DNA of 5,170 bases from Chitinophagaceae bacterium (GTDB lineage: Bacteria > Bacteroidota > Bacteroidia > Chitinophagales > Chitinophagaceae). How positions within the stretch are numbered: the stretch's first letter is position 1; the number at the start of each line of letters is the position of its first letter. Positions 1 to 4,583 of this stretch are shown here, piece by piece. A program made the position numbers and the translations under genes. Under the pieces are notes generated by a model. It saw nothing but the letters and a program-made list of their open reading frames with translations. It ran no database searches and was not told the DNA's origin. The stretch spans positions 1 to 5,170 of the forward strand of contig CANGEZ010000181.1 in assembly GCA_947452875.1 (NCBI GenBank), written 5' to 3'.

Positions 1-105
1 AAAAATGCCATCCTTACCAATCATCGGTTTGCCGGACTTAATACCTTCTGCAGCTTGTTTGGCAAAAGATTCAAAATCAAATGGTTTTTTTGTTTCTTTT
101 TTCAT
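1..105 (-). CDS. IS256-family (mutator-type) transposase, N-terminal fragment
   Basis: Only the first 35 codons are visible; the gene continues past position 1. The start is the ATG at 105. The translation opens with a Lys-rich head (MKKETKKPFDFESFAKQAAE), followed by a GIKSGKPMIGKDGIF segment. An FDFE-like patch, then KSGKP and GKDG before a TPL-type segment, is the pattern I know from the N-termini of IS256-family DDE transposases in Bacteroidota, which excise and insert the element. None of the catalytic DDE residues are in view, so the call rests on this short N-terminal signature and on the terminus-like sequence just upstream. A minus-strand box TCAATTTG (120-127), one base off the TAnnTTTG consensus, ends 14 bp before the ATG and could drive it. 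Whether the gene is intact cannot be judged from here. Confidence 0.65.
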   Translation of the reverse strand, partial: MKKETKKPFDFESFAKQAAEGIKSGKPMIGKDGIF

Positions 106-148
106 GTGTCATAAATTTACAAATTGACACACTTTTTTGAGCAGACTC
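1..148 (-). mobile_element. Terminus of an IS256-type insertion sequence (partial)
   Basis: The window opens inside a mobile element whose transposase gene reads leftward out of the window. I place the element's end near 148: reading inward on the minus strand, the sequence GAGTCTGCTC leads into an A-run and GTGTGTCA, which resembles the termini I remember for IS256 (mutator-type) elements of Bacteroidota. A 7-bp inverted pair, TGTGTCA (105-111) and TGACACA (125-131), lies between this end and the start codon. IS256 elements usually make 8-9 bp target duplications, so about 149-157 would be the duplicated bases, but the other end lies outside the window and this cannot be tested. The exact terminus is inferred. 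Confidence 0.6.
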
Positions 149-159
149 GGGAGGACGTA

Positions 160-179
160 ATATTGCAATATTGCAATAT
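160..179. repeat. 20-bp perfect palindrome made of two ATATTGCA octamers
   Basis: ATATTGCAATATTGCAATAT equals its own reverse complement over all 20 bases. It is also a tandem repeat: two ATATTGCA octamers plus ATAT, with ATTGCAAT occurring twice as a nested palindrome. It sits 11 bp outside the presumed IS terminus and 141 bp upstream of the SRPBCC start codon. It could be an operator for a dimeric repressor, part of an insertion hotspot, or incidental; nothing else in the window matches it. Confidence 0.85.
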
Positions 180-297
180 CACTTTCAAAACAATTCAACA
201 CAAACAAACAACCATCCCACCACCCCAATCCGTTGAAAACACCATCACCCTCCATCATACTCAATATCCACTTTATCATTCACCAGCAATTTTCAAT

Positions 298-305
298 TAA
301 TTTCG
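298..305 (+). promoter_or_regulatory. Possible -7 box for the SRPBCC gene
   Basis: TAATTTCG matches the Bacteroidota -7 consensus TAnnTTTG at seven of eight positions and ends 15 bp before the ATG at 321, which would give a very short leader. I see no convincing TTTG-type -33 element about 19 bp upstream, so this remains a weak candidate. Confidence 0.3.
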
Positions 306-320
306 CTTATAAATTATCAC

Positions 321-737
321 ATGACTCCCATCACCATCTCTTCCACCATCAACGCCCCAATCCATAAAGTATGGGAATGTTGGACCCAAGAACAACACAT
401 TACAAATTGGAATTTCGCCAGTTCAGATTGGCATTGTCCTTCAGCCAAAAACAATTTAACCGAAGGTGGAGAGTTTCATTACATCATGTCGTCTAAAGAC
501 AATTCTATGAGTTTTGATTTTTGGGGCACTTACCAAAAAATAGAAACAGAAAAATCTATTGAAATCGTTTTGGGTGATGAGAGAAAAATGTCGGTGTATT
601 TTGAAGATCTACCTAATGGAACTTTAGTAACAGAAACATTTGAACCAGAACAAGAAAATCCTATCGAATTACAACAAGCCGGTTGGCAAATGATTTTGGA
701 TAGTTTTAAAAAATATGTAGAAGGTTTAATTAATTAA
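321..737 (+). CDS. AHSA1-like SRPBCC domain protein
   Basis: This 138-residue protein has the START/Bet v 1-like fold of the AHSA1 (activator of Hsp90 ATPase homologue 1-like) family, small soluble cytoplasmic proteins with a deep hydrophobic cavity, most with unknown ligands. The N-terminal strand and helix carry the typical pattern of an Asn-Ala-Pro turn (residues 11-13) followed by KVWECWT (16-22). GGEF (49-52) and the aromatic strand FDFWGTY (65-71) are the mid-domain landmarks, and the closing helix spans about 121-136. The length is normal for a single stand-alone domain, so the gene looks complete. The ATG is the natural start: it precedes the first beta strand directly and an in-frame stop lies upstream at 234-236. 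It converges with the GNAT gene. No specific ligand or catalytic role can be given. Confidence 0.88.
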   Translation: MTPITISSTINAPIHKVWECWTQEQHITNWNFASSDWHCPSAKNNLTEGGEFHYIMSSKDNSMSFDFWGTYQKIETEKSIEIVLGDERKMSVYFEDLPNGTLVTETFEPEQENPIELQQAGWQMILDSFKKYVEGLIN

Positions 738-743
738 AAAGAT

Positions 744-770
744 TTTGATTACGTGATGATTTGATTACGT
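744..770. repeat. 11-bp direct repeat, spacing 16 bp
   Basis: TTTGATTACGT occurs at 744-754 and again at 760-770, just after the SRPBCC stop codon. The copies are identical, and GATGA fills the 5 bp between them. Function unknown; it lies where a terminator would be expected, but it forms no evident hairpin. Confidence 0.7.
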
Positions 771-798
771 ATCGAAAACTCATTTAACGCGAGGGGCC

Positions 799-843
799 TA
801 TCCAGCCCTATCCAGCATCCAGAATCTAGTATCTAGTATCCAG
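799..843. repeat. Degenerate heptamer array (TATCCAG-type), overlapping a gene end
   Basis: Five uninterrupted 7-bp units run from 809 to 843: TATCCAG, CATCCAG, AATCTAG, TATCTAG, TATCCAG. A sixth TATCCAG (799-805) is separated from them by CCC. The consensus is HATCYAG. Positions 826-843 are at the same time the last codons and stop of the acetyltransferase on the minus strand. I remember similar ATCTAG/ATCCAG heptamer runs between genes in Flavobacterium genomes, but cannot verify that here. Confidence 0.85.
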
Positions 844-1392
844 TCTATTCAACAACGAATAAATCTCCGAATCAGTAAACTTGCCATTGAAATAAAAATT
901 CTCTTTAAAATACGCCTCTCTTACAAAGCCTGCTTTTTCCAATAATTTTCTGGAAGCTGTGTTTTCTGGATTGATGTTGGCTTCGATACTATGGAGGTTC
1001 ATTTCTTTAAATCCAAATTCAATAACTTTTTGAATGGCTTCAAACATGATGCCTTGTTGATGGTTTCCGATATTAAGCATATAGCCAACCTCCGCTCTGT
1101 AATGTTCCGCAATAATTCTATACAAACCAATATTGCCAATTTTCAAATCGGGATTTTCTTTTTTAAAGATGCCCCATGAAATGCCTTCGCCGTTTGATTT
1201 CATCATTTTCATTTTCTGAATCAATTCATGGATATCATCAATTGATTTTGGAATCGGACGACCAATATATTTCATGATATCTGGATTGCTTCTCATTTCA
1301 AATAAAACGGGAGCATCCTTATCAGTTATTTCTTTAAGAATTAATCTTTCGGTATTTAGAATTGGAAAGACGGTGAAATCGGTATTGACCAT
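826..1392 (-). CDS. GNAT-family N-acetyltransferase, RimJ/RimL type
   Basis: The product (188 residues) transfers an acetyl group from acetyl-CoA to an amine; in the RimJ/RimL-like branch the target is often a protein N-terminus, but small molecules are also possible. The family opening TERLILKE is at 14-21. IGNIGL (85-90) and EVGYML (101-106) form the central strands. The acetyl-CoA pyrophosphate loop is a diverged Q/RxxGxxx motif, HQQGIMFEA (111-119). The C-terminal NPENTASRKLLEKAGF (141-156) is the classic helix and strand of these enzymes. I chose the ATG at 1392; the reading frame extends eight codons to a TTG at 1416, but family members start close to the TERLIL segment. The last six residues (RLDTRY) and the stop are encoded by the heptamer array, so the native tail may have been rewritten. 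It lies 72 bp downstream of the hydrolase gene and could be read with it. Confidence 0.88.
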   Translation of the reverse strand: MVNTDFTVFPILNTERLILKEITDKDAPVLFEMRSNPDIMKYIGRPIPKSIDDIHELIQKMKMMKSNGEGISWGIFKKENPDLKIGNIGLYRIIAEHYRAEVGYMLNIGNHQQGIMFEAIQKVIEFGFKEMNLHSIEANINPENTASRKLLEKAGFVREAYFKENFYFNGKFTDSEIYSLLNRLDTRY

Positions 1393-1464
1393 TTGATAGT
1401 ATTGTTTACTTTCCAATTGAAAATTGTTTCGAAAAGCCTTGACGAATTTGTTGGTAATTGTCTT

Positions 1465-2712
1465 TTACTTGATGAATGTTTTAAACCATGGAAGCACGTC
1501 TATCAACGCATACACATAAGTATTTCTGTGGTCTGCATTTTCTCCGGCATTAAAAGACTGTCCGTTGGTTTTGCCCAACAACCACTGATAATCTATAGCC
1601 AGATGGGCAAGATAATCCGGAACGGCTTCATCCTTCATACCATAATACGCTCTTAATGGCGTTACACTTAACCAGCGATAACCTTCAGATTCGTTTAGGA
1701 TTTTCGACAACTTGTTATTGCCTGCTTTCATTTGTTCAATGAATTCAGGTCGTACATAATCTACAATCTTTGAAGTTGTTTTTTGTAAATGAGTAAGGAA
1801 ATCGATTTTGAAATTGTAGAAATCCTCTGCAATAGGATAATATTGTGGAAGGATGCTTTTTTTAGCTAGGCCTGGCATGTTGTAATAATGTTCAAATGAA
1901 AACAACAAATTACCAAAAGCAGCAGGTGTAAAAAATGCATCAATCGCTCTAGGGTTGGTCATTCCGCGCGTGAGAAACAAATTCAAATCTACTGGCGCTG
2001 CAGCCGTGGCAGATGCCGTTACCGGAATTTTTGCTTCTTCCAAACGACGCAGAAATATCATGTTGCTATAACCACCTTGCGACCATCCCATAGTGAAAAA
2101 GGGACCAGACTTAATATTTTTCTTCTTAAGAAATTCCATGGAAGCCGAATACATATCCATACAGGCCTCTTCGGTTGCTTTTCTCGAAAAATAAGAATTA
2201 GGCTCTTTCGAATCTCCTAGTCCAATATAATCAGCGCTGATACAAACAAATCCTTGCCCACCGAATTGCGACAAAATCAACTTCATTTCCATTGAAGATT
2301 CAATATTGGAAGGCACATCTTTTTTACCAAACACGGTACCATGTTGATAGGAAACCATGGGTACGCCATCTTTCACCTGATCCGGAATGGCAATAAGACC
2401 TGTAGCTACCGTTGGCTTATTCATTTTTTCGGGTATGCTTGACTGATAGGTAAGCTTATACAGCGTAAGACCGTTTTGTGGAGATGCAAATTTCCCTTTG
2501 TAGGCTTCGAAGGGAGTTGGCGCACTATTTAAAAACTGCTGTAATTCCTCGTTGGTTATTTTACTCAGCTTTTCGGTGTTAAAAACAGCAATCTGTTCCG
2601 ACTTGATTAATTGTCCTTTTGAAAATTGAACTTTCTGTGCAACTGAATTTTCTGAAATTACAAAAGCAATAATTGAAACAAACAGAAAATGTAAAACAAT
2701 CTTTTTGGTCAT
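1465..2712 (-). CDS. Secreted alpha/beta hydrolase, secretory-lipase-like
   Basis: This is an exported serine hydrolase of 415 residues, probably acting on ester substrates in the periplasm or outside the cell. A signal peptide is visible: MTKK, a hydrophobic core (about 5-19), then SVA with probable cleavage after Ala25; no lipobox Cys is present. The alpha/beta fold landmarks are in order: SYQHGT (121-126), the likely oxyanion region; SADYIGLGDS (159-168), typical of secretory lipases; the nucleophile elbow GWSQG (209-213) with Ser211; YGMKDEAVP (357-365) with Asp361 as probable acid; and ADHRNTY (393-399) with His395 as probable base. All triad members are therefore present and the length fits the LIP-type family. 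No type IX secretion C-terminal domain is apparent. The start ATG directly precedes the signal peptide and follows a good -7 box. Substrate is unknown. Confidence 0.88.
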   Translation of the reverse strand: MTKKIVLHFLFVSIIAFVISENSVAQKVQFSKGQLIKSEQIAVFNTEKLSKITNEELQQFLNSAPTPFEAYKGKFASPQNGLTLYKLTYQSSIPEKMNKPTVATGLIAIPDQVKDGVPMVSYQHGTVFGKKDVPSNIESSMEMKLILSQFGGQGFVCISADYIGLGDSKEPNSYFSRKATEEACMDMYSASMEFLKKKNIKSGPFFTMGWSQGGYSNMIFLRRLEEAKIPVTASATAAAPVDLNLFLTRGMTNPRAIDAFFTPAAFGNLLFSFEHYYNMPGLAKKSILPQYYPIAEDFYNFKIDFLTHLQKTTSKIVDYVRPEFIEQMKAGNNKLSKILNESEGYRWLSVTPLRAYYGMKDEAVPDYLAHLAIDYQWLLGKTNGQSFNAGENADHRNTYVYALIDVLPWFKTFIK

Positions 2713-2736
2713 TTTATAATGTTTTTAATACGGGGC

Positions 2737-2744
2737 CAAAGGTA
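2737..2744 (-). promoter_or_regulatory. -7 box of the hydrolase gene
   Basis: On the minus strand, TACCTTTG is a full match to the Bacteroidota -7 consensus TAnnTTTG. It ends 24 bp before the ATG at 2712, giving a leader of roughly 20 bases. The -33 side is only T-rich, without a clear TTTG. The box lies just outside the repeat block, so the hydrolase can be transcribed independently of DNA upstream of the repeats. Confidence 0.5.
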
Positions 2745-2864
2745 AAGATTATTATTTCTAGGAATTAAATGAAACAGACTTTGTGATTCTTTGTGCCTTC
2801 GCGCCTTAGTGGCGAGGAAAAAATAAATAATAAGAAAGTAAAAATAAGGAATAGGAAGTGGTAG

Positions 2865-2892
2865 CCCCCTCAATCCCCCAAAGGGGGAAGCT
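2865..2892. repeat. C5/G5 hairpin in module B (copy 1)
   Basis: CCCCC (2875-2879) can pair with GGGGG (2883-2887) across an AAA loop. A second C-tract (2865-2869) can compete for the same G-tract, with AGC (2863-2865) facing GCT (2890-2892) as an alternative outer stem. No U-run follows on either strand, so it is not a standard intrinsic terminator. The same structure recurs 141 bp later. Confidence 0.7.
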
Positions 2893-3005
2893 GCAAAGTC
2901 TTCGCGTCTTTGCTTCCTTGCGAGCTTTGCGTGAAACCCTTTCGTGCTACTTTGTGCCTTCGCGCCTTCGTGGCGAGGAAAAAATAAATAATAAGGAAGT
3001 GGTAG

Positions 3006-3033
3006 CCCCCTCAATCCCCCAAAGGGGGAAGCT
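3006..3033. repeat. C5/G5 hairpin in module B (copy 2)
   Basis: This is an exact second copy of the hairpin region in the first module B, with CCCCC (3016-3020), AAA, GGGGG (3024-3028) and the competing upstream C-tract at 3006-3010. Confidence 0.7.
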
Positions 3034-3202
3034 GCAAAGTCTTCGCGTCTTTGCTTCCTTGCGAGCTTTGCGTGAAACCCATTCGTGCTACTTTGTGCCT
3101 TCGCGCCTTAGTGGCGAGGAAAAAATAAATAATAAGAAAGTAAAAATTAGGATTAAGGAAGTGGCAGTTACCAAAAAAAATTGAATATAGTTTGAGACAA
3201 CG

Positions 3203-3230
3203 CCAAACACCAAACGCCAAACAATAAACA
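3203..3230. repeat. Second heptamer array (CCAAACR)
   Basis: Four 7-bp units follow one another: CCAAACA, CCAAACG, CCAAACA, ATAAACA. Directly afterwards comes an 8-bp near-duplicate, ATTCGTGC then ATTCGTGG (3231-3246). The array lies between the A/B repeat block and the DoxX-like stop codon. It shares the 7-bp period of the array at 799-843 but not its sequence. Confidence 0.75.
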
Positions 3231-3259
3231 ATTCGTGCATTCGTGGTTATCAAACCCCA

Positions 3260-3628
3260 TTATTTACTCTCCGGATTTAACTTATGAAAACAAACATAAG
3301 AACATATCAATAAAGCAAAGAACACCAAAGACATAACTCCAAAAGGTGCAATAGCGTCGCCTACAGATATATGCGCATTAAATGCAGTTAAATACATAAT
3401 TCCATATCCAACATAAGCCCACTCTTTAAAACGTTTTGGAATGGCAGGAACAATTAATAATACAAGTCCAACCAATTGACCAATGCTTACTTCAAGAGCA
3501 AGATATCTTGGAATCAATAAATGATTTGAACCTTCAATCGCCATTTTTGAATTCATTTGAATGGCTCCTAAAGAGAACAAACAAATAATGCCGGTAGTTA
3601 CCCAGTAAATAATTTTAGTTGATTTCAT
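3260..3628 (-). CDS. DoxX-like four-helix inner-membrane protein
   Basis: The 122-residue product is a small integral membrane protein with four predicted helices at about 6-25, 43-62, 69-88 and 93-114, which matches the size and topology of the DoxX-like (DoxX_2) family. The AHISVGD segment (85-91) at the end of the third helix, followed by Ala-Pro, resembles the conserved HxxxGD stretch of that family. Some DoxX relatives are linked to quinone or thiosulfate chemistry, but members of this subfamily generally have no known role, so none is assigned. I chose the ATG at 3628, which puts the short charged MKSTK head directly before helix 1; an upstream in-frame ATG at 3661 would add 11 residues (MLYIYFLKKHK) and overlap the probable promoter. 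It is divergent from the SDR gene. Confidence 0.82.
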   Translation of the reverse strand: MKSTKIIYWVTTGIICLFSLGAIQMNSKMAIEGSNHLLIPRYLALEVSIGQLVGLVLLIVPAIPKRFKEWAYVGYGIMYLTAFNAHISVGDAIAPFGVMSLVFFALLICSYVCFHKLNPESK

Positions 3629-3647
3629 TTTGTGTTTTTTAAGAAAG

Positions 3648-3655
3648 TAAATGTA
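3648..3655 (-). promoter_or_regulatory. Possible -7 box of the DoxX-like gene
   Basis: On the minus strand, TACATTTA matches TAnnTTTG at seven of eight positions and ends 19 bp before the ATG at 3628. This placement supports the shorter start for the gene. No clear -33 element is seen. Confidence 0.35.
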
Positions 3656-3731
3656 AAGCAATTTGATAAAAAATAATTACATCGATTTTGTTTAAAAAAT
3701 TTAACACTGTTTATAATTCATGAAGTGCCGA

Positions 3732-3758
3732 TAAGAAAATGCTTGTCCCGATTTCTTA
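3732..3758. repeat. 7-bp inverted repeat in the divergent intergenic region
   Basis: TAAGAAA (3732-3738) and TTTCTTA (3752-3758) are exact inverted copies with 13 bp between them; each is flanked outside by CC or GG (CC-GA-TAAGAAA, TTTCTTA-GG). CCGAT also occurs twice, 20 bp apart (3728 and 3748). This lies about midway between the DoxX-like and SDR genes and may be a protein-binding site or a decayed repeat. Confidence 0.45.
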
Positions 3759-3817
3759 GGAATAAAAAAACATTCAAAGTAAAACTCAATAATAACAAAT
3801 CATCAATTTTTACTTTT

Positions 3818-3825
3818 TAATTTTG
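3818..3825 (+). promoter_or_regulatory. -7 box of the SDR gene
   Basis: TAATTTTG is a full match to TAnnTTTG and ends 23 bp before the ATG at 3849. A -33 element is not obvious in the AT-rich DNA upstream. Confidence 0.5.
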
Positions 3826-3848
3826 CATTTTGACTTTATAATTTACAA

Positions 3849-4565
3849 ATGAAAAAAGCAATAGTTATTGGCGCCACCAGCGGCATAGGAAAATCCATCA
3901 CTGAACTTTTAATACAAAACGATTGTGCGGTTGGTGTTACTGGAAGAAGATTGGAATTATTGCAATCATTAAATGAAAAATATCCGGAACAAATATGCTA
4001 TAGCCAAATGGATGTACAAGATTTATCTTCTATTGAATCAATCTGCAACGAACTTGTTCATCAATTAGGTGGCATGGATTTATTAATTATTGCTGCTGGA
4101 ATTGGTGATGAAAATAAATCGCTAGACTTTGCTATTGAAAACAATGTCATTAAAACCAATATCCAAGGCTTTACTTGTGTTGCTAATTGGGGAATGAATT
4201 ATTTTAAAAAACAAGGACATGGACACTTAGTGAACATAAGTTCTATTGCAGGACTGATGGGAAATGGAGAGGCTCCATCTTATAATGCAACAAAAGCTTT
4301 TCAAATCAACTATCTCGAAGGATTGAGATTAAACGCAGACAAATCAGGGGTTGAAATTATTGTAACAGATGTTCGTCCGGGATTTGTAAATACTGAAATG
4401 GCTAAAGGCGAAGGTTTGTTTTGGGTGGCCCCTGTTGAAAAAGCAGCTCAACAAATATTTACTGCGATAAAAAGAAAAAGAAAAGTTGTTTACATCACAA
4501 AACGTTGGCGCATTATTGGATGGCTGCTTAAAATAATGCCTTATTCATTACTTCGAAAATTTTAA
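3849..4565 (+). CDS. Short-chain dehydrogenase/reductase (classical SDR)
   Basis: This is a cytoplasmic NAD(P)(H)-dependent oxidoreductase of 238 residues, the usual length for a classical SDR. The Rossmann cofactor loop is GATSGIG (8-14). TGRR (31-34), with Arg33 after the second strand, suggests a preference for NADP(H). MDV (54-56) would contact the adenine. The catalytic tetrad is visible as Asn104, Ser132 (in NISSIAGL), Tyr145 and Lys149 (YNATK), and RPGFVNT (176-182) is the family's PG segment. The usual NNAG motif is changed to IAAG (81-84), losing both Asn residues. The C-terminus (about 217-238) is a basic, hydrophobic stretch rich in Trp, Ile and Leu that might touch membrane or a partner; this is inference. 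The substrate cannot be told from sequence. The gene has its own -7 box and converges with the GyrI-like gene. Confidence 0.9.
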   Translation: MKKAIVIGATSGIGKSITELLIQNDCAVGVTGRRLELLQSLNEKYPEQICYSQMDVQDLSSIESICNELVHQLGGMDLLIIAAGIGDENKSLDFAIENNVIKTNIQGFTCVANWGMNYFKKQGHGHLVNISSIAGLMGNGEAPSYNATKAFQINYLEGLRLNADKSGVEIIVTDVRPGFVNTEMAKGEGLFWVAPVEKAAQQIFTAIKRKRKVVYITKRWRIIGWLLKIMPYSLLRKF

Positions 4566-4568
4566 TTA

Positions 4569-4583
4569 AAAGGAGCGTCCTTT
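4569..4583. terminator. Short bidirectional hairpin terminator
   Basis: AAAGGA (4569-4574), loop GCG, TCCTTT (4578-4583) makes a 6-bp stem. On the plus strand ATTTTG follows (4584-4589); on the minus strand a T- and A-rich TTAATTAAAATTTT follows. It begins 4 bp after the SDR stop and overlaps the stop codon of the GyrI-like gene, so it could end both convergent transcripts. The stem is short, so efficiency is uncertain. Confidence 0.55.

Larger units (their letters stand above)
2789..3164. repeat. Nested tandem repeat block (A and B modules; two 141-bp units plus partials)
   Basis: The block has the order A1-linker-B1-A2-B2-A3-linker-start of B. Module A is 46 bp, starting CTTTGTGCCTTCGCGCC and ending AATAATAAG, at 2789-2834, 2950-2995 and 3091-3136; A1 and A3 are identical and A2 differs by one base (2969). 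Module B is 95 bp, at 2855-2949 and 2996-3090, starting GAAGTGGTAGCCCCC; the copies differ at one base (2940 versus 3081). A1 and A3 are followed by 20-21 bp AT-rich linkers, which A2 lacks. The result is an exact 141-bp period from 2853 to about 3134. All three reading frames that stay open across the block encode low-complexity basic peptides and I do not regard them as genes. Within the gene-free stretch 2713-3259 this is the main content, besides a promoter box and a short heptamer array. Confidence 0.95.

Noticed and set aside
793..809. GGGC/GCCC hairpin as terminator for SRPBCC and GNAT
   Set aside because: The stem is only four to five pairs, with a 7-base loop and no U-run on either strand.
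991..1179. Plus-strand open frame inside the GNAT gene
   Set aside because: It is antisense to well-conserved acetyltransferase codons and has no recognisable motif.
1393..1416. TTG start extending the GNAT protein by eight residues
   Set aside because: ATG at 1392 sits closer to the conserved TERLIL opening and the extra residues (ESKQYYQ) are not family-like.
1393..1656. Plus-strand open frame over the GNAT/hydrolase junction
   Set aside because: It runs antisense to the C-terminal part of the hydrolase and shows no family features.
2709..3014. Open frame on the minus strand across the repeat block
   Set aside because: The predicted peptide is basic low-complexity sequence with repeated ATKARRHK and GLRGLPLP segments produced by the A and B modules. 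It overlaps the hydrolase promoter. Such peptides are a known by-product of these intergenic repeats in Bacteroidota.
2853..3134. CRISPR array
   Set aside because: The repeats are 141 bp units in direct contact, without unique spacers of equal length, and no cas genes are present.
2858..3184. Open frame on the plus strand across the repeat block
   Set aside because: It consists of two copies of the translated 141-bp unit (141 is divisible by three, so the frame stays open) and resembles no protein family I know.
3011..3253. Second minus-strand open frame in the repeats
   Set aside because: It is made of module A/B translation plus the CCAAACR array, with no domain and no promoter of its own.
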